NCBI GenBank assembly: GCA_016882265.1 | Contig: VGVB01000020.1 | Coordinates: 2,501-43,726, forward strand | DNA from: Gammaproteobacteria bacterium | GTDB taxonomy: Bacteria; Pseudomonadota; Gammaproteobacteria; Steroidobacterales; Steroidobacteraceae | Reading direction: 5' to 3' | Length of the DNA stretch: 41,226 nt | Shown: piece by piece, positions 8,076-16,097 of the stretch | Layout of the letters: each line of letters starts with the position of its first letter | How positions within the stretch are numbered: position 1 is the stretch's first letter | The notes under the pieces: model-generated | What the model was told of the DNA's origin: nothing | Seen by the model: the letters and a program-made list of their open reading frames with translations, nothing else | Databases searched by the model: none | Translations under genes and position numbers: made by a program

Positions 8076-8286
8076 TTGACAGGTGGCCCGGGCGAAGTCC
8101 GGGCTAATCGGGAAGCCGGTGGGCGAGCGAGCTCGCAAGCCCGGCACTGCCCCCGCAACGGTAAACGGCGCAAGCCGCATCGGGCAGGCGACAGCCTGCA
8201 GCCACTGCCGGAATCTCCGGTGGGAAGGCGATGCGACCGGTCCAGAGACCCGCCGCCGTGAGTCCGGAAACCGGCCTGTCTGCTGG
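8076..8286 (+). ncRNA. Cobalamin (adenosylcobalamin-type) riboswitch
   Basis: The conserved core is readable in order: GGGAAGCCGGTG (8108-8119), CCGGCACTGCCCCCGCAAC with the following GGTAA (about 8141-8165), GCCACTG (about 8199), GGTGGGAAGGCGATG (about 8219-8233), and the B12 box GTGAGTCCGG..ACCGGCCTGTC ending near 8280. A P2-like stem (GCCCGGGC/GTCCGGGC) opens the element. This is the long class I form with an extra arm. It sits in the 366-bp leader of btuB and should repress the receptor when cobalamin is plentiful. The boundaries are approximate. Confidence 0.93.
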
Positions 8287-8338
8287 CGCCAGTCGCGGCG
8301 GGCGACAACGGGTGCGGGCTCGCAGCCCTCCCCTACTG

Positions 8339-8382
8339 CCTCCCGCGACCGGCGATCGCTGTCGCCGCCATCGCTCGGGAGG
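8339..8382 (+). promoter_or_regulatory. Expression platform hairpin that hides the btuB ribosome binding site
   Basis: CCTCCCG at 8339-8345 is an exact complement of CGGGAGG at 8376-8382, which contains the btuB Shine-Dalgarno just before ATG 8390. Between the arms lies a second perfect stem, CGGCGA (8350-8355) with TCGCCG (8362-8367). There is no T-tract, so control is probably at translation initiation. The pairing is visible; switching by B12 is inferred from the upstream aptamer. Confidence 0.6.
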
Positions 8383-8389
8383 AGCTTCG

Positions 8390-10186
8390 ATGTCCAGACT
8401 GAATATCCTGTGCGCCGCGCTGGCGGGGCTGGTTCCGCTGCTGTCCCACAGCGCGCCGCCGCTGGATGCCGTGCTCGTCACCGCCACGCGCATCGCGCAG
8501 CCATTGCGCGAGGTGCTGGCCAGTGCGGATCTGATCGACGCAGCGGAGCTCGAGCGCCATCCGGCCACTGACCTCAGCGACCTGCTGCGGTGGCAGGCCG
8601 GCGTGGAGGTGGCGAAGCTCGGCGGCCCCGGCCAGCAGACCTCGCTGTTCCTGCGCGGCACCGAATCGAATCACGTGCTCGTGCTGGTGGACGGCGTGCG
8701 GATCAACCCCGGCACGATCGGCAGCGCCGCGATCCAGAACATCGCCCCGGAGCTCGTCGAGCGCGTCGAAATCATCAAGGGCCCGCGCTCGGTCCTGTAC
8801 GGCTCGGACGCGATCGGCGGGGTCATCAACGTCATCACGCGCAGCGGCGCCGCCGCGGGCACGCGGGCCCAGGTCGGGGTCGGCCACTACGGGACCCGCC
8901 AGGCCAGCTTCGCCGCCGGCTTCGGCGGTGCGGCAGGAGATGTCTCGTTCGGTTCAGCCTGGCTCGACAGCGCCGGATTTCCGACCCGTACGGGCGACGT
9001 CACCGACCGCGGCTACCGTAACCTGTCGCTGACCACCGCGGCGAATGCGCGGTTCGGCGTCGTGGAACTCGACCTGCGGGCGTGGCACGCGCGTGGCACT
9101 TCCGAGTATTCGGATTTCTTCGTGACGCCGGTGGACCAGGACTTCCGCAACTCCGCGGTTGCGCTTACCGCCGCCGGCCAGCCTGCGGCAGCCTGGTCCA
9201 CACGGGTGACGCTCAGCTACGCGCATGACCAGCTCTTCCAGAACCAGTCAGCGGATTTCGTGCGGACCGGGCGCTGGACGCTGGACTGGCGGCACGACCT
9301 CGCCATCGCCGACCGGCATACCCTGACTACGGGCCTGCTGCTGCAGGACGAGCACGCTCGCTCGGCAAGCTGGGGCCTCGGCTTTGCCAGCGGCACTACG
9401 ACCCGCCAGTTCTACCTGCAGGACCAGGCGAGTTTCGGCCGCCACCGGCTGCTGCTGGCAGCGGGCCACACGGACCACGAGACCTTCGGCGGTCACCAGA
9501 CCTGGAACGTCGAGTACGGCCTGCGGCTCGGCACCGCGTGGCAACTGACCGCGGCCGCCGGCACCGCCTTCCGCGCGCCGGACGCGACCGACCGCTACGG
9601 CTATGGCGGCAATCCGGCCCTCGAGCCGGAGCGTTCGCAGAGCCAGGAACTGAGCCTGCGCTACCAGCCGGGGCCGCGACAGTGGTTCACTCTGACCGCG
9701 TTCCGCAACGACATCCGCGACCTGATCCAGTTCGTGGTCACGGATTACGCGACGTTCGCCGGCGAGAACCGCAACGTGGATCGCGCCCGCATTGACGGCG
9801 TGGAAGCACAGTGGCGTTACACCGGCGAACTCTGGAACGCCCGCCTCGGTGCCACCTGGCAGGATCCCCGCGATCGGGTCACCGATACCCGGCTGCTGCG
9901 CCGGGCGCGCGAGAACTTCACTGTGGGACTGAGCCGCAACCTCGGCCCGCATCAGTTCGCGCTCGACCTGCTGTACGCGGGGGCCCGCCATGACTGGGGC
10001 TTCCCGCAGCCGGAGCGCCTGACTCCGTACTGGCTGGCCAACCTGTCGGCGCGCCTCGCGCTGCCGGACCACTGGACATTGCTCGCGCGAATGGAGAACC
10101 TGCTCGACGAGGACTACGAACTGGCCCGCGGCTACAACACGATGGGCCGCAGCCTGTTCGTCGCCGTCCGTCACGACTGGCGCTGA
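8390..10186 (+). CDS. btuB: TonB-dependent outer membrane vitamin B12 receptor BtuB
   Basis: A 598-residue beta-barrel receptor for cobalamin uptake across the outer membrane. A signal peptide covers about residues 1-22 (MSRLNILCAALAGLVPLLSH). A TonB box-like stretch follows (LDAVLVTATRI), then the plug (LLRWQAGVEVAKLGGPGQQTS, FLRGTESNHVLVLVDGVRIN, the GPRSVLYGSDAIGGVINVIT motif), and a barrel of alternating aromatic strands ending in a short C-terminal strand (GRSLFVAVRHDWR). GGGAGGAG lies 6 nt before ATG 8390. The cobalamin assignment is secure because of the riboswitch. The adenosyltransferase gene follows after 10 bp, and a TonB-like gene is at 26563. Confidence 0.93.
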   Translation: MSRLNILCAALAGLVPLLSHSAPPLDAVLVTATRIAQPLREVLASADLIDAAELERHPATDLSDLLRWQAGVEVAKLGGPGQQTSLFLRGTESNHVLVLVDGVRINPGTIGSAAIQNIAPELVERVEIIKGPRSVLYGSDAIGGVINVITRSGAAAGTRAQVGVGHYGTRQASFAAGFGGAAGDVSFGSAWLDSAGFPTRTGDVTDRGYRNLSLTTAANARFGVVELDLRAWHARGTSEYSDFFVTPVDQDFRNSAVALTAAGQPAAAWSTRVTLSYAHDQLFQNQSADFVRTGRWTLDWRHDLAIADRHTLTTGLLLQDEHARSASWGLGFASGTTTRQFYLQDQASFGRHRLLLAAGHTDHETFGGHQTWNVEYGLRLGTAWQLTAAAGTAFRAPDATDRYGYGGNPALEPERSQSQELSLRYQPGPRQWFTLTAFRNDIRDLIQFVVTDYATFAGENRNVDRARIDGVEAQWRYTGELWNARLGATWQDPRDRVTDTRLLRRARENFTVGLSRNLGPHQFALDLLYAGARHDWGFPQPERLTPYWLANLSARLALPDHWTLLARMENLLDEDYELARGYNTMGRSLFVAVRHDWR

Positions 10187-10196
10187 GGGAGGCGGC

Positions 10197-10748
10197 ATGG
10201 GCAACCGGCTGTCGAGGATCTACACACGCACCGGTGACGATGGCACGACCGGTCTCGGCGACGGCAGTCGCGTGGCCAAGGACGACGCACGCATCGAGGC
10301 GATCGGCGCCGTTGACGAGTGCAACAGCGCCGTCGGCGTCGTGCTGGCCGTCCCCGGTCTGCCCGCACCGCTGCCGGAGCTGCTGCAGCGCGTCCAGCAC
10401 GAACTGTTCGACCTCGGTGGTGAGCTGTCGGTGCCGGGACACCGCGCGATCCGCGACGATCAGGTCCTCGCGCTCGAGCAGGCGCTCGACGGGCTGAACG
10501 CGAACCTGCCGCCGCTGCGCGAGTTCATCCTGCCCGGCGGCGGCCCGGCCGCGGCGGCCGGTCACGTTGCGCGCGCGGTATGCAGGCGCGCCGAGCGGCG
10601 CGTCTGGTCGCTGGCGCGGCAGGCGGAGGTTGCGCCGCCAGTCCTGCGTTATCTGAACCGGCTGTCGGACCTGCTGTTCGTGATCGCACGCGTCCTCGCG
10701 CGCCACGAATCCGGCGGCGAGGTGCTCTGGCAGCACGAGCGCCGCTGA
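10197..10748 (+). CDS. Cob(I)alamin adenosyltransferase, PduO type
   Basis: Transfers the adenosyl group from ATP to cob(I)alamin, giving adenosylcobalamin. The 183-residue helical product has the PduO-type signatures: YTRTGDDGTTGLGDG near the N-terminus (ATP site), GAVDECNSAVG, the FILPGGG loop, ARAVCRRAERRVWSL, and the C-terminal YLNRLSDLLFVIARVLAR. GGGAGG sits before ATG 10197. It follows btuB by 10 bp and is almost certainly co-transcribed and under the same riboswitch, so imported B12 is adenosylated by a co-regulated enzyme. The structurally unrelated CobA/BtuR enzyme is not visible here. Confidence 0.93.
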   Translation: MGNRLSRIYTRTGDDGTTGLGDGSRVAKDDARIEAIGAVDECNSAVGVVLAVPGLPAPLPELLQRVQHELFDLGGELSVPGHRAIRDDQVLALEQALDGLNANLPPLREFILPGGGPAAAAGHVARAVCRRAERRVWSLARQAEVAPPVLRYLNRLSDLLFVIARVLARHESGGEVLWQHERR

Positions 10749-10920
10749 GCTGCACCGCCCGGCGCTGGCAATGCAGCCAGGGCCTCGCCACAGCCACGCG
10801 GACTGGGGTCTGGGACAATCGCTCGCTCGCGCGAGCCCGAACCAACGCGCTCGCTCGCGACTTCCCAGCCCCCGCCCCGCCGTCATGCCGCGGGTCAGAC
10901 TGCAACATCCGCGGTGCCGG

Positions 10921-10995
10921 CGAGACGGACGGGGCCCGCGAGCGAACTCGTAAAGATCGGCCGAGTTCGCGAGCGGGACCCCGGCAGCCGAAGCT
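10921..10995. repeat. Long palindromic intergenic element, copy 2
   Basis: The core 10926-10985 is identical over 60 bp to 30428-30487. Arms CGAACTCG (10943-10950) and CGAGTTCG (10962-10969) pair around an 11-nt loop beginning TAAAGATC, with further GC-rich pairing outside. The outer GCGAGGC/GCCTCGC arms of the other copies are degenerate here. It lies in the 262-bp convergent space between the adenosyltransferase gene and btuF, where it may act as a bidirectional terminator or mRNA 3'-end stabiliser. Confidence 0.75.
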
Positions 10996-11010
10996 GCGCC
11001 GTGGAACTGA

Positions 11011-11844
11011 CTATGGTGCCGCAGCCCGCGAGCGCGCGTCGTCGAGCTGCGCGCAGACCTCGGCCGCGCCGGCGACCAGCCGCGGGCTCGGGCGGGCCAG
11101 CAGATCGGCCGGCGCCCGATAGACGCTGCCGCTCGCGACCGCGGCGAGGCCCGTGAACCGCTCCCAGTACGCGCGCGGATCGCCGTCGTCGGTGGACAGG
11201 ATCACCTGCGGCGCGCGTGCCAGCACCGCTTCGAGATCGACTGGCAAGGCCGTCGATCTGGACTCTGCGAATACGTTCCGCCCTCCGCACAGCTCGACGA
11301 TCTCGCTGATCAGGTGACTGCCGCCGACCGTGAACAGCGGCGCATCGTCGATCTGGATGAAGACGCCGAGCCGCGCGCGGCCGCGATGCCGTTCCCGCAG
11401 TGCCGCGATACCGGCGCGATACTCGGCCGCGGCCCGGGCGGCGACTGCGCCGGTGTCGGCCAGCGCGCCGAGGGTCTCGAGCGCAACGGCAACGTCTTCG
11501 AGGTTGCGCGTCGGGATGCTGACCACCGGAATACCGAGCGACTGCAGCCGTGCCGGCACCTCGGGTGGCGTGCCGGTGGCCCAGACGACGGCGACGGTCG
11601 GCGTCAGCGCGACAATGCGCTCATAGTCGAGCCGGAATGCGTCGCCGATACGCGGCAGCGCGCGCGCGGCCTCGGGGTAGTCACTGTACTCGCTGACCGC
11701 GACGAGCTGCTCCGCGGCACCGGCCGCGTACAGCAGCTCGGTCAGGTTGGGCGCGACGCTGACGATGCGCTGCCCGGACGGGAGCGCCGCCTGCTCACCA
11801 CAGGCCGCGAACAGCAGCAGGCACCCGATCAATGCCAGTCTCAT
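11011..11844 (-). CDS. btuF: Periplasmic cobalamin-binding lipoprotein BtuF-like
   Basis: Substrate-binding protein of the B12 ABC importer. The 277-residue product begins MRLALIGCLLLFAACG, a lipoprotein-type signal with a probable lipidated Cys15. The TroA/BtuF fold motifs are visible: RIVSVAPNLTELLYAAGA, RIGDAFRLDYERIVALTP, the long backbone helix after ETLGALADTG, and SHLISEIVELCGGRNVF. The start is ATG 11844, which overlaps the ampD stop as ATGA; longer versions of the frame only read back through ampD. It is transcribed away from btuB and has no riboswitch of its own, so it follows ampD expression. The B12 substrate is inferred from the neighbourhood. Confidence 0.85.
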   Translation of the reverse strand: MRLALIGCLLLFAACGEQAALPSGQRIVSVAPNLTELLYAAGAAEQLVAVSEYSDYPEAARALPRIGDAFRLDYERIVALTPTVAVVWATGTPPEVPARLQSLGIPVVSIPTRNLEDVAVALETLGALADTGAVAARAAAEYRAGIAALRERHRGRARLGVFIQIDDAPLFTVGGSHLISEIVELCGGRNVFAESRSTALPVDLEAVLARAPQVILSTDDGDPRAYWERFTGLAAVASGSVYRAPADLLARPSPRLVAGAAEVCAQLDDARSRAAAP

Positions 11845-12428
11845 GCCGGCAGCCCCGGATGAAAACGTGCACCGGCACGGCGCAGCTCGCGCTCCAGGCG
11901 GCGCCAGTCGAAGGCCGGCCCCGGATCGCTCCTGCGCCCCGGCGCGATGTCGCGATGGCCGGCGATTCCGCCGCTGGCCAGCAGCGGATAGCAACGCTGC
12001 AACGCCGCAATCACGCGCGCGAGCGCGCGGTACTGCCGTGCCGTGTACGGTCGATCATCGGTACCTTCGAGCTCGATGCCGATCGAGAAGTCGTTGCACT
12101 CCTCGCGTCCGCCCCAGCTCGAGCGGCCCGCGTGCCAGGCCCGGGCCTCGAACGGCACGTACTGGGTCAGGCGGCCGTCGCGGCCGATCAGCAGGTGTGC
12201 CGACACACGCAGCGCCTGCAGCGTGGCAAAGTACGGATCCGCAGCCGGCGGCAGCGTGTTCGTGAACAGGCGGTCGATCCACGGCCCGCCGAAGCGTCCC
12301 GGCGGCAGGCTGATGCCGTGCACGACGATGAGCTCGGGGCATACACCGGCCGGCCGCGGATCGTGGTTGGGCGAAACGACCCGCCGCACGCGGCGGAGCC
12401 AGCCGCTTCCAGGTTCGACGCTGCGCAT
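11841..12428 (-). CDS. ampD: 1,6-anhydro-N-acetylmuramyl-L-alanine amidase AmpD
   Basis: A cytoplasmic zinc amidase that strips peptide from anhydro-muropeptides during murein recycling and so also lowers the AmpR-activating signal for beta-lactamase induction. The 195-residue product shows VVHGISLPPGRFGG with zinc ligand His37, LIGRDGRLTQYVPF, AWHAGRSSWGGREECNDFSIGIELEG, and the C-terminal GHRDIAPGRRSDPGPAFDW with the second His and the Asp. The start is ATG 12428, divergent from bioA across 58 bp; a TATATG box at 12446-12441 could be its -10. btuF follows with a 4-nt overlap. Confidence 0.94.
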   Translation of the reverse strand: MRSVEPGSGWLRRVRRVVSPNHDPRPAGVCPELIVVHGISLPPGRFGGPWIDRLFTNTLPPAADPYFATLQALRVSAHLLIGRDGRLTQYVPFEARAWHAGRSSWGGREECNDFSIGIELEGTDDRPYTARQYRALARVIAALQRCYPLLASGGIAGHRDIAPGRRSDPGPAFDWRRLERELRRAGARFHPGLPA

Positions 12429-12486
12429 CGCGCAAGCATATACTGACCCGGGCCCGGCGCATTGCGGCACGGCGCTCCAGCGCAGC

Positions 12487-13845
12487 ATGAACGTGTCTTC
12501 CCGCAACGCCAGCCTCGCCGCCCGCGACCTCGCCGTCGTCTGGCACCCGTGTACGCAGATGAAGGACCACGAACACTTGCCGCTCATCCCGATCGTGCGC
12601 GGCGCCGGCGTGTGGCTCTATGATTGCGACGGCCGGCGCTACCTCGACGGCATCAGCTCGTGGTGGGTCAACCTGTTCGGCCACGCCAATCCGCGCATCA
12701 ACGCGGCGCTGCGCGGCCAGCTCGAGCGCCTCGAGCACGTGCTGCTGGCCGGCTGCACGCACGAACCGGTGGTGGCGCTGTCCGAGCGCCTGGTCGCGCT
12801 GCTGCCGCCGGGGCTGACCCGCTGCTTCTATGCCGACAACGGCTCGGCGGCGGTCGAGGTCGCGGTCAAGATGAGCTATCACTACTGGCTGAACCGCGGG
12901 CAGCCCCGCAAGCGGCGCTTCGTCACGCTCAGCAACAGTTACCACGGCGAAACCCTCGGTGCGCTCGCGGTCGGCGACGTCGAGCTGTACAAGGACGTGT
13001 ATCGGCCGCTGCTGATGGACGTCATCACGGTGCCATCGCCGGACTGCCACCTGCGCGAGCCGGGCTGCAGTTGGGAGGAGCACTCGGTGCGGATGTTCGC
13101 GGCGATGGCCGCGACGCTGGCGCGCCACGCCGGCGAAGTCGCCGCGGTCATCGTCGAACCGCTGGTGCAGTGCGCCGGCTCGATGCGCATGTATCACCCG
13201 GTCTACCTGCGGCTGCTGCGCGAGGCCTGCGACCGCCACGACGTGCTGCTGATCGCCGACGAGATCGCGGTCGGTTTCGGCCGCACCGGCACGCTGTTCG
13301 CCTGCGAGCAGGCCGGCATCCGCCCCGACCTGATCTGCCTGTCGAAGGGCCTGACCGGCGGCTATCTGCCGCTCAGTGTCGTCGTGACCACTGAGCCGGT
13401 GTACGCGGCCTTCTACGATGACTACGAGAAGCTGACGGCGTTCCTGCATTCGCACAGCTACACCGGCAACCCGCTCGCCTGCAGCGCAGCGCTGGCAACG
13501 CTGGAGATCTTCGCCAGCGATGATGTCATCACGCGCAATCGCGCCCTCGCGGCCCGGCTGCAGACGGCCACTGCCGCGCTGGCGGACCACCCGCAGGTCG
13601 CCGAAGTGCGCCAGACCGGCATGATCGTCGCGATCGAGACAGTCCGCGATCGGGCCAGCGGCACGCGTTTCGACTGGCGCGAGCGGCGCGGCCTGCGCGC
13701 CTACCAGTACGCGCTGGACCAGGGCGCGCTGCTGCGCCCGCTCGGCAATGTGCTCTACCTGATGCCGCCGTACGTGATCGAGCCGGAACAGATCGACTGG
13801 CTGGGCACGGTCGCCCGCGGCGCAGTGGATGCCGCATGCGCGTGA
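12487..13845 (+). CDS. bioA: Adenosylmethionine-8-amino-7-oxononanoate aminotransferase
   Basis: A PLP-dependent class III aminotransferase that converts KAPA to DAPA in biotin synthesis with S-adenosylmethionine as amino donor. The 452-residue product has the BioA-specific WHPCTQMKDHE at the N-terminus, GISSWWVNLFGHANPRIN, YADNGSAAVEVAVKM, SYHGETLGALAVGD, IADEIAVGFGRTGTLFACE, and the PLP lysine in LSKGLTGGYLPLS (about residue 287). The start ATG 12487 matches family length; the frame is open further upstream, but that part is the antisense of ampD. No other biotin gene is in the window and no BirA-like operator is apparent. It overlaps rsmE by 10 nt. Confidence 0.96.
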   Translation: MNVSSRNASLAARDLAVVWHPCTQMKDHEHLPLIPIVRGAGVWLYDCDGRRYLDGISSWWVNLFGHANPRINAALRGQLERLEHVLLAGCTHEPVVALSERLVALLPPGLTRCFYADNGSAAVEVAVKMSYHYWLNRGQPRKRRFVTLSNSYHGETLGALAVGDVELYKDVYRPLLMDVITVPSPDCHLREPGCSWEEHSVRMFAAMAATLARHAGEVAAVIVEPLVQCAGSMRMYHPVYLRLLREACDRHDVLLIADEIAVGFGRTGTLFACEQAGIRPDLICLSKGLTGGYLPLSVVVTTEPVYAAFYDDYEKLTAFLHSHSYTGNPLACSAALATLEIFASDDVITRNRALAARLQTATAALADHPQVAEVRQTGMIVAIETVRDRASGTRFDWRERRGLRAYQYALDQGALLRPLGNVLYLMPPYVIEPEQIDWLGTVARGAVDAACA

Positions 13846-14597
13846 CTCGGGTCTATGTGCCGCAACCACTCGCGCCGGACCTGCACATCGACCTCATGGG
13901 CCCGGCAGCCACCCATGTCGCGCACGTGCTGCGCCTCGCGGCCGGTGACCCGCTGACGCTGTTCAACGGTGACGGCCACGACTATCCCGCCCGCATCGTC
14001 GCGCTGCGTGGTGGTACGGTCGCGGTGGCGGTCGAACGGGTCGCGGCAGCGTGCGCCGAGTCACCGATCGCGGTGACGCTGGTGCCGGGCATCGCCCGTA
14101 CCGAGCGCATGGATTTCGTGGTGCAGAAGGCCACCGAACTCGGCGTCGCCGCGATCCAGCCGGTACTGGCCGCGCGCGGGGTCGTCAGGCTCGACGCCGC
14201 GGCGAGCGCAAGGAAGCAGGGGCACTGGCAAGGCGTCGCGATCGCCGCCTGCGAGCAGTGCGGGCGCGCGCGCGTGCCATCGATCGGACATCCGGTCGCG
14301 CTGCGCGAGTGGTTGGCGCAGCCGGCGCCGGCCGGCGTGCTGCGGATCCAGCTCACACCGGATGCCGGCGTCGCCCTGGCGGCGACCGCGGCCGGGGCCG
14401 GCGCGATCGAGGTGCTCATCGGTCCCGAGGGTGGTCTCGAGCCGGCCGAGCACGGGGTCGCGCTGGCGGCCGGCTACCAGCCCTGCCATCTCGGCCCGCG
14501 CGTGCTGCGCAGTGAGACCGCGGCGCTGACCGCGCTGGCCATTCTGCAGGCCGTGGCCGGTGATCTCGGCTGGTCGTCGCGGGCCGGGATTGCGTAA
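13836..14597 (+). CDS. rsmE: 16S rRNA m3U1498 methyltransferase RsmE
   Basis: A SPOUT-class enzyme that methylates U1498 of 16S rRNA. The 253-residue product has an N-terminal PUA-like domain (THVAHVLRLAAGDPLTLFNGDG) and the knotted catalytic domain with KATELGVAAIQPVLAARGV, AIAACEQCGRARVP, IGPEGGLEPAEHGVALAAG, and LGPRVLRSETAALTALAILQ, which form the SAM-binding knot. The ATG lies inside the bioA 3' end, so translation is probably coupled. Length and motifs are standard. Confidence 0.95.
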   Translation: MRVTRVYVPQPLAPDLHIDLMGPAATHVAHVLRLAAGDPLTLFNGDGHDYPARIVALRGGTVAVAVERVAAACAESPIAVTLVPGIARTERMDFVVQKATELGVAAIQPVLAARGVVRLDAAASARKQGHWQGVAIAACEQCGRARVPSIGHPVALREWLAQPAPAGVLRIQLTPDAGVALAATAAGAGAIEVLIGPEGGLEPAEHGVALAAGYQPCHLGPRVLRSETAALTALAILQAVAGDLGWSSRAGIA

Positions 14598-14642
14598 CAT
14601 CGCCGCCTGGCCGAACCCCCGGCCGCGTGACACGGGATACGG

Positions 14643-16097
14643 ATGTCGCCGGAGCCTGCGACGCTGACCACCGCCCGGGCTCTCGATCCGGCCGGCGGAC
14701 TGCGCCTGCTGCTGGATCCCTATCTGTGCTTCGGGCCGGGCAGCGAACCGCTGGCGCCAACGCTCTGCGCTCTGGCCAGGCGCTGCGCAGCACTCGGGCT
14801 GCGACTCGCCGTGGAGAACCGCGCCTGGGAGGAGGCCGGGAGTGATCCGGACGTGCGCCGCCGCGGGGTGGCGCTGTGGCGCTTCGAGCCGCTCGAACGT
14901 CTCCCGGACCTGCCGCTGCCGAGTGTGCGTGATCTCGCCACCCGCTTCATCCCGGCGCGCAGTGAACTCGACCAGACCGACCTGCGCCTGCTGGGCGCGC
15001 TGCACACCAGGGTCGCCGGATTGCTGATTGCCGAGGACGGCCGCCTCCACCGGCTGGCGGATCGCGCCGGGTTCGGCGAGCGGGTGCTGACTCCGTTCGA
15101 TGGACTGGCCTGGCTCGATGCACTGGCCGGGCAGCCGCGGGAACTGCGCGTCACGGAGATCACACCAGCCGCGGGCCTGGCCGATCCGGTGCTCGGGCAG
15201 ATGCTGGCCGAGGACTGCGAGCCGTTCGACCCGTACCTGGCGGCGCGGCTGGACACGCCCGGCAGCCGCCTGCTGGTCGCAACCGATGGCGATGAGCGGG
15301 TTGCACTCGGCCTGCTGTGTGCCGAGTCGAAGGACCTGGTGCTCGCCGCACTCGCGACCGCCGCGACCGCGCGCGGCCGGCACGCCATCGAGCCGATCGT
15401 CGCTGCGGCACTGGCCACGGCGCGGAGGCTGCGGATCACGCTGCGTGCGCCGGTGCCTCCACACCAGGATCAGCAGCTCATGCTGCTCGGCGAGCTTGGT
15501 TTCGAACGGCAGGGCCGTGACCGGCACGGGCGCGAGATCCTGTGCCACGCGGTGGACGATGGGCAGTTCCGGCTGGCCGCGGCGCAGCAGGCCTGGCTGC
15601 TGCCCCTCGACGCCGCGACCCACGATCGGCTCATGCCGGAGCTGGCCGGCGCCACACAGCCGGAACTGTTTGGGCCGGGACCGCTACCGCACACGCTCGG
15701 CAGCCCGATGCGCAAACAGATGCTGCGCAGCGCCGCTGCACGGGAGCCGGCGGCCGGCGACGCACTGCTGCTGTTCCATCTGCCGTCGCCGGACCGGATC
15801 CGTTCGGCGTCGCTGACGGCGGCCGCGCGGGTGCAGCGGGTACGCCAGGTGGCGGCGCTGCCGGAATTGCTGGCACTGACCGCCGGGCGCGACGTTGCGG
15901 CTGTGACGGAACTCCGCGGCCTGCTGCAGGCGGGCCCGGTTTCGGTCTTCGATCTGCAGTGGCTCGGGCGGCTGGCGCAGCCGCTGGCGCTGGCGGCGCT
16001 GCTCGAGCGCGGGCTGGTCAGCGCGACGCCGCGCACCGTGCAACGCATCGAACCCGCTGCCTGGCGGCGGCTGGCGCCGGCGCTGGCGTTGGCCTGA
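14643..16097 (+). CDS. PIN-like nuclease domain fused to GNAT acetyltransferase and a C-terminal PUA/EVE-like domain
   Basis: A 484-residue three-part protein. Residues about 20-162 look like a PIN domain: LLLDPYL with Asp25, acidic residues at 58 and 63-64, Asp110/Asp113 in SELDQTDLRLLGAL, and IAEDGRLHRLADRAG with Glu131/Asp132, matching the acidic spacing of PIN nucleases. Residues about 168-312 resemble a GNAT fold (LRVTEITP..., GFERQGRDRHGREILCHAV). The C-terminal part includes GDALLLFHLPSPDRIRSASLTAAARVQRV, like PUA/EVE/ASCH-type nucleic-acid-reader domains. I know similar multidomain proteins only in outline; substrate and role are unknown. It follows rsmE by 45 bp and no antitoxin-like partner is adjacent. 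The domain calls are by eye and could be wrong, especially the last. Confidence 0.65.
   Translation: MSPEPATLTTARALDPAGGLRLLLDPYLCFGPGSEPLAPTLCALARRCAALGLRLAVENRAWEEAGSDPDVRRRGVALWRFEPLERLPDLPLPSVRDLATRFIPARSELDQTDLRLLGALHTRVAGLLIAEDGRLHRLADRAGFGERVLTPFDGLAWLDALAGQPRELRVTEITPAAGLADPVLGQMLAEDCEPFDPYLAARLDTPGSRLLVATDGDERVALGLLCAESKDLVLAALATAATARGRHAIEPIVAAALATARRLRITLRAPVPPHQDQQLMLLGELGFERQGRDRHGREILCHAVDDGQFRLAAAQQAWLLPLDAATHDRLMPELAGATQPELFGPGPLPHTLGSPMRKQMLRSAAAREPAAGDALLLFHLPSPDRIRSASLTAAARVQRVRQVAALPELLALTAGRDVAAVTELRGLLQAGPVSVFDLQWLGRLAQPLALAALLERGLVSATPRTVQRIEPAAWRRLAPALALA

Noticed and set aside
12429..12486. Search for a BirA operator between ampD and bioA
   Set aside because: No TTGTAAACC-like inverted repeat is present in the 58-bp gap, so no biotin control is claimed.
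12055..13869. Minus-strand open frame of about 600 codons opposite bioA
   Set aside because: Antisense to bioA, which has complete aminotransferase motifs; the frame reads through ampD and bioA without any recognisable domain.
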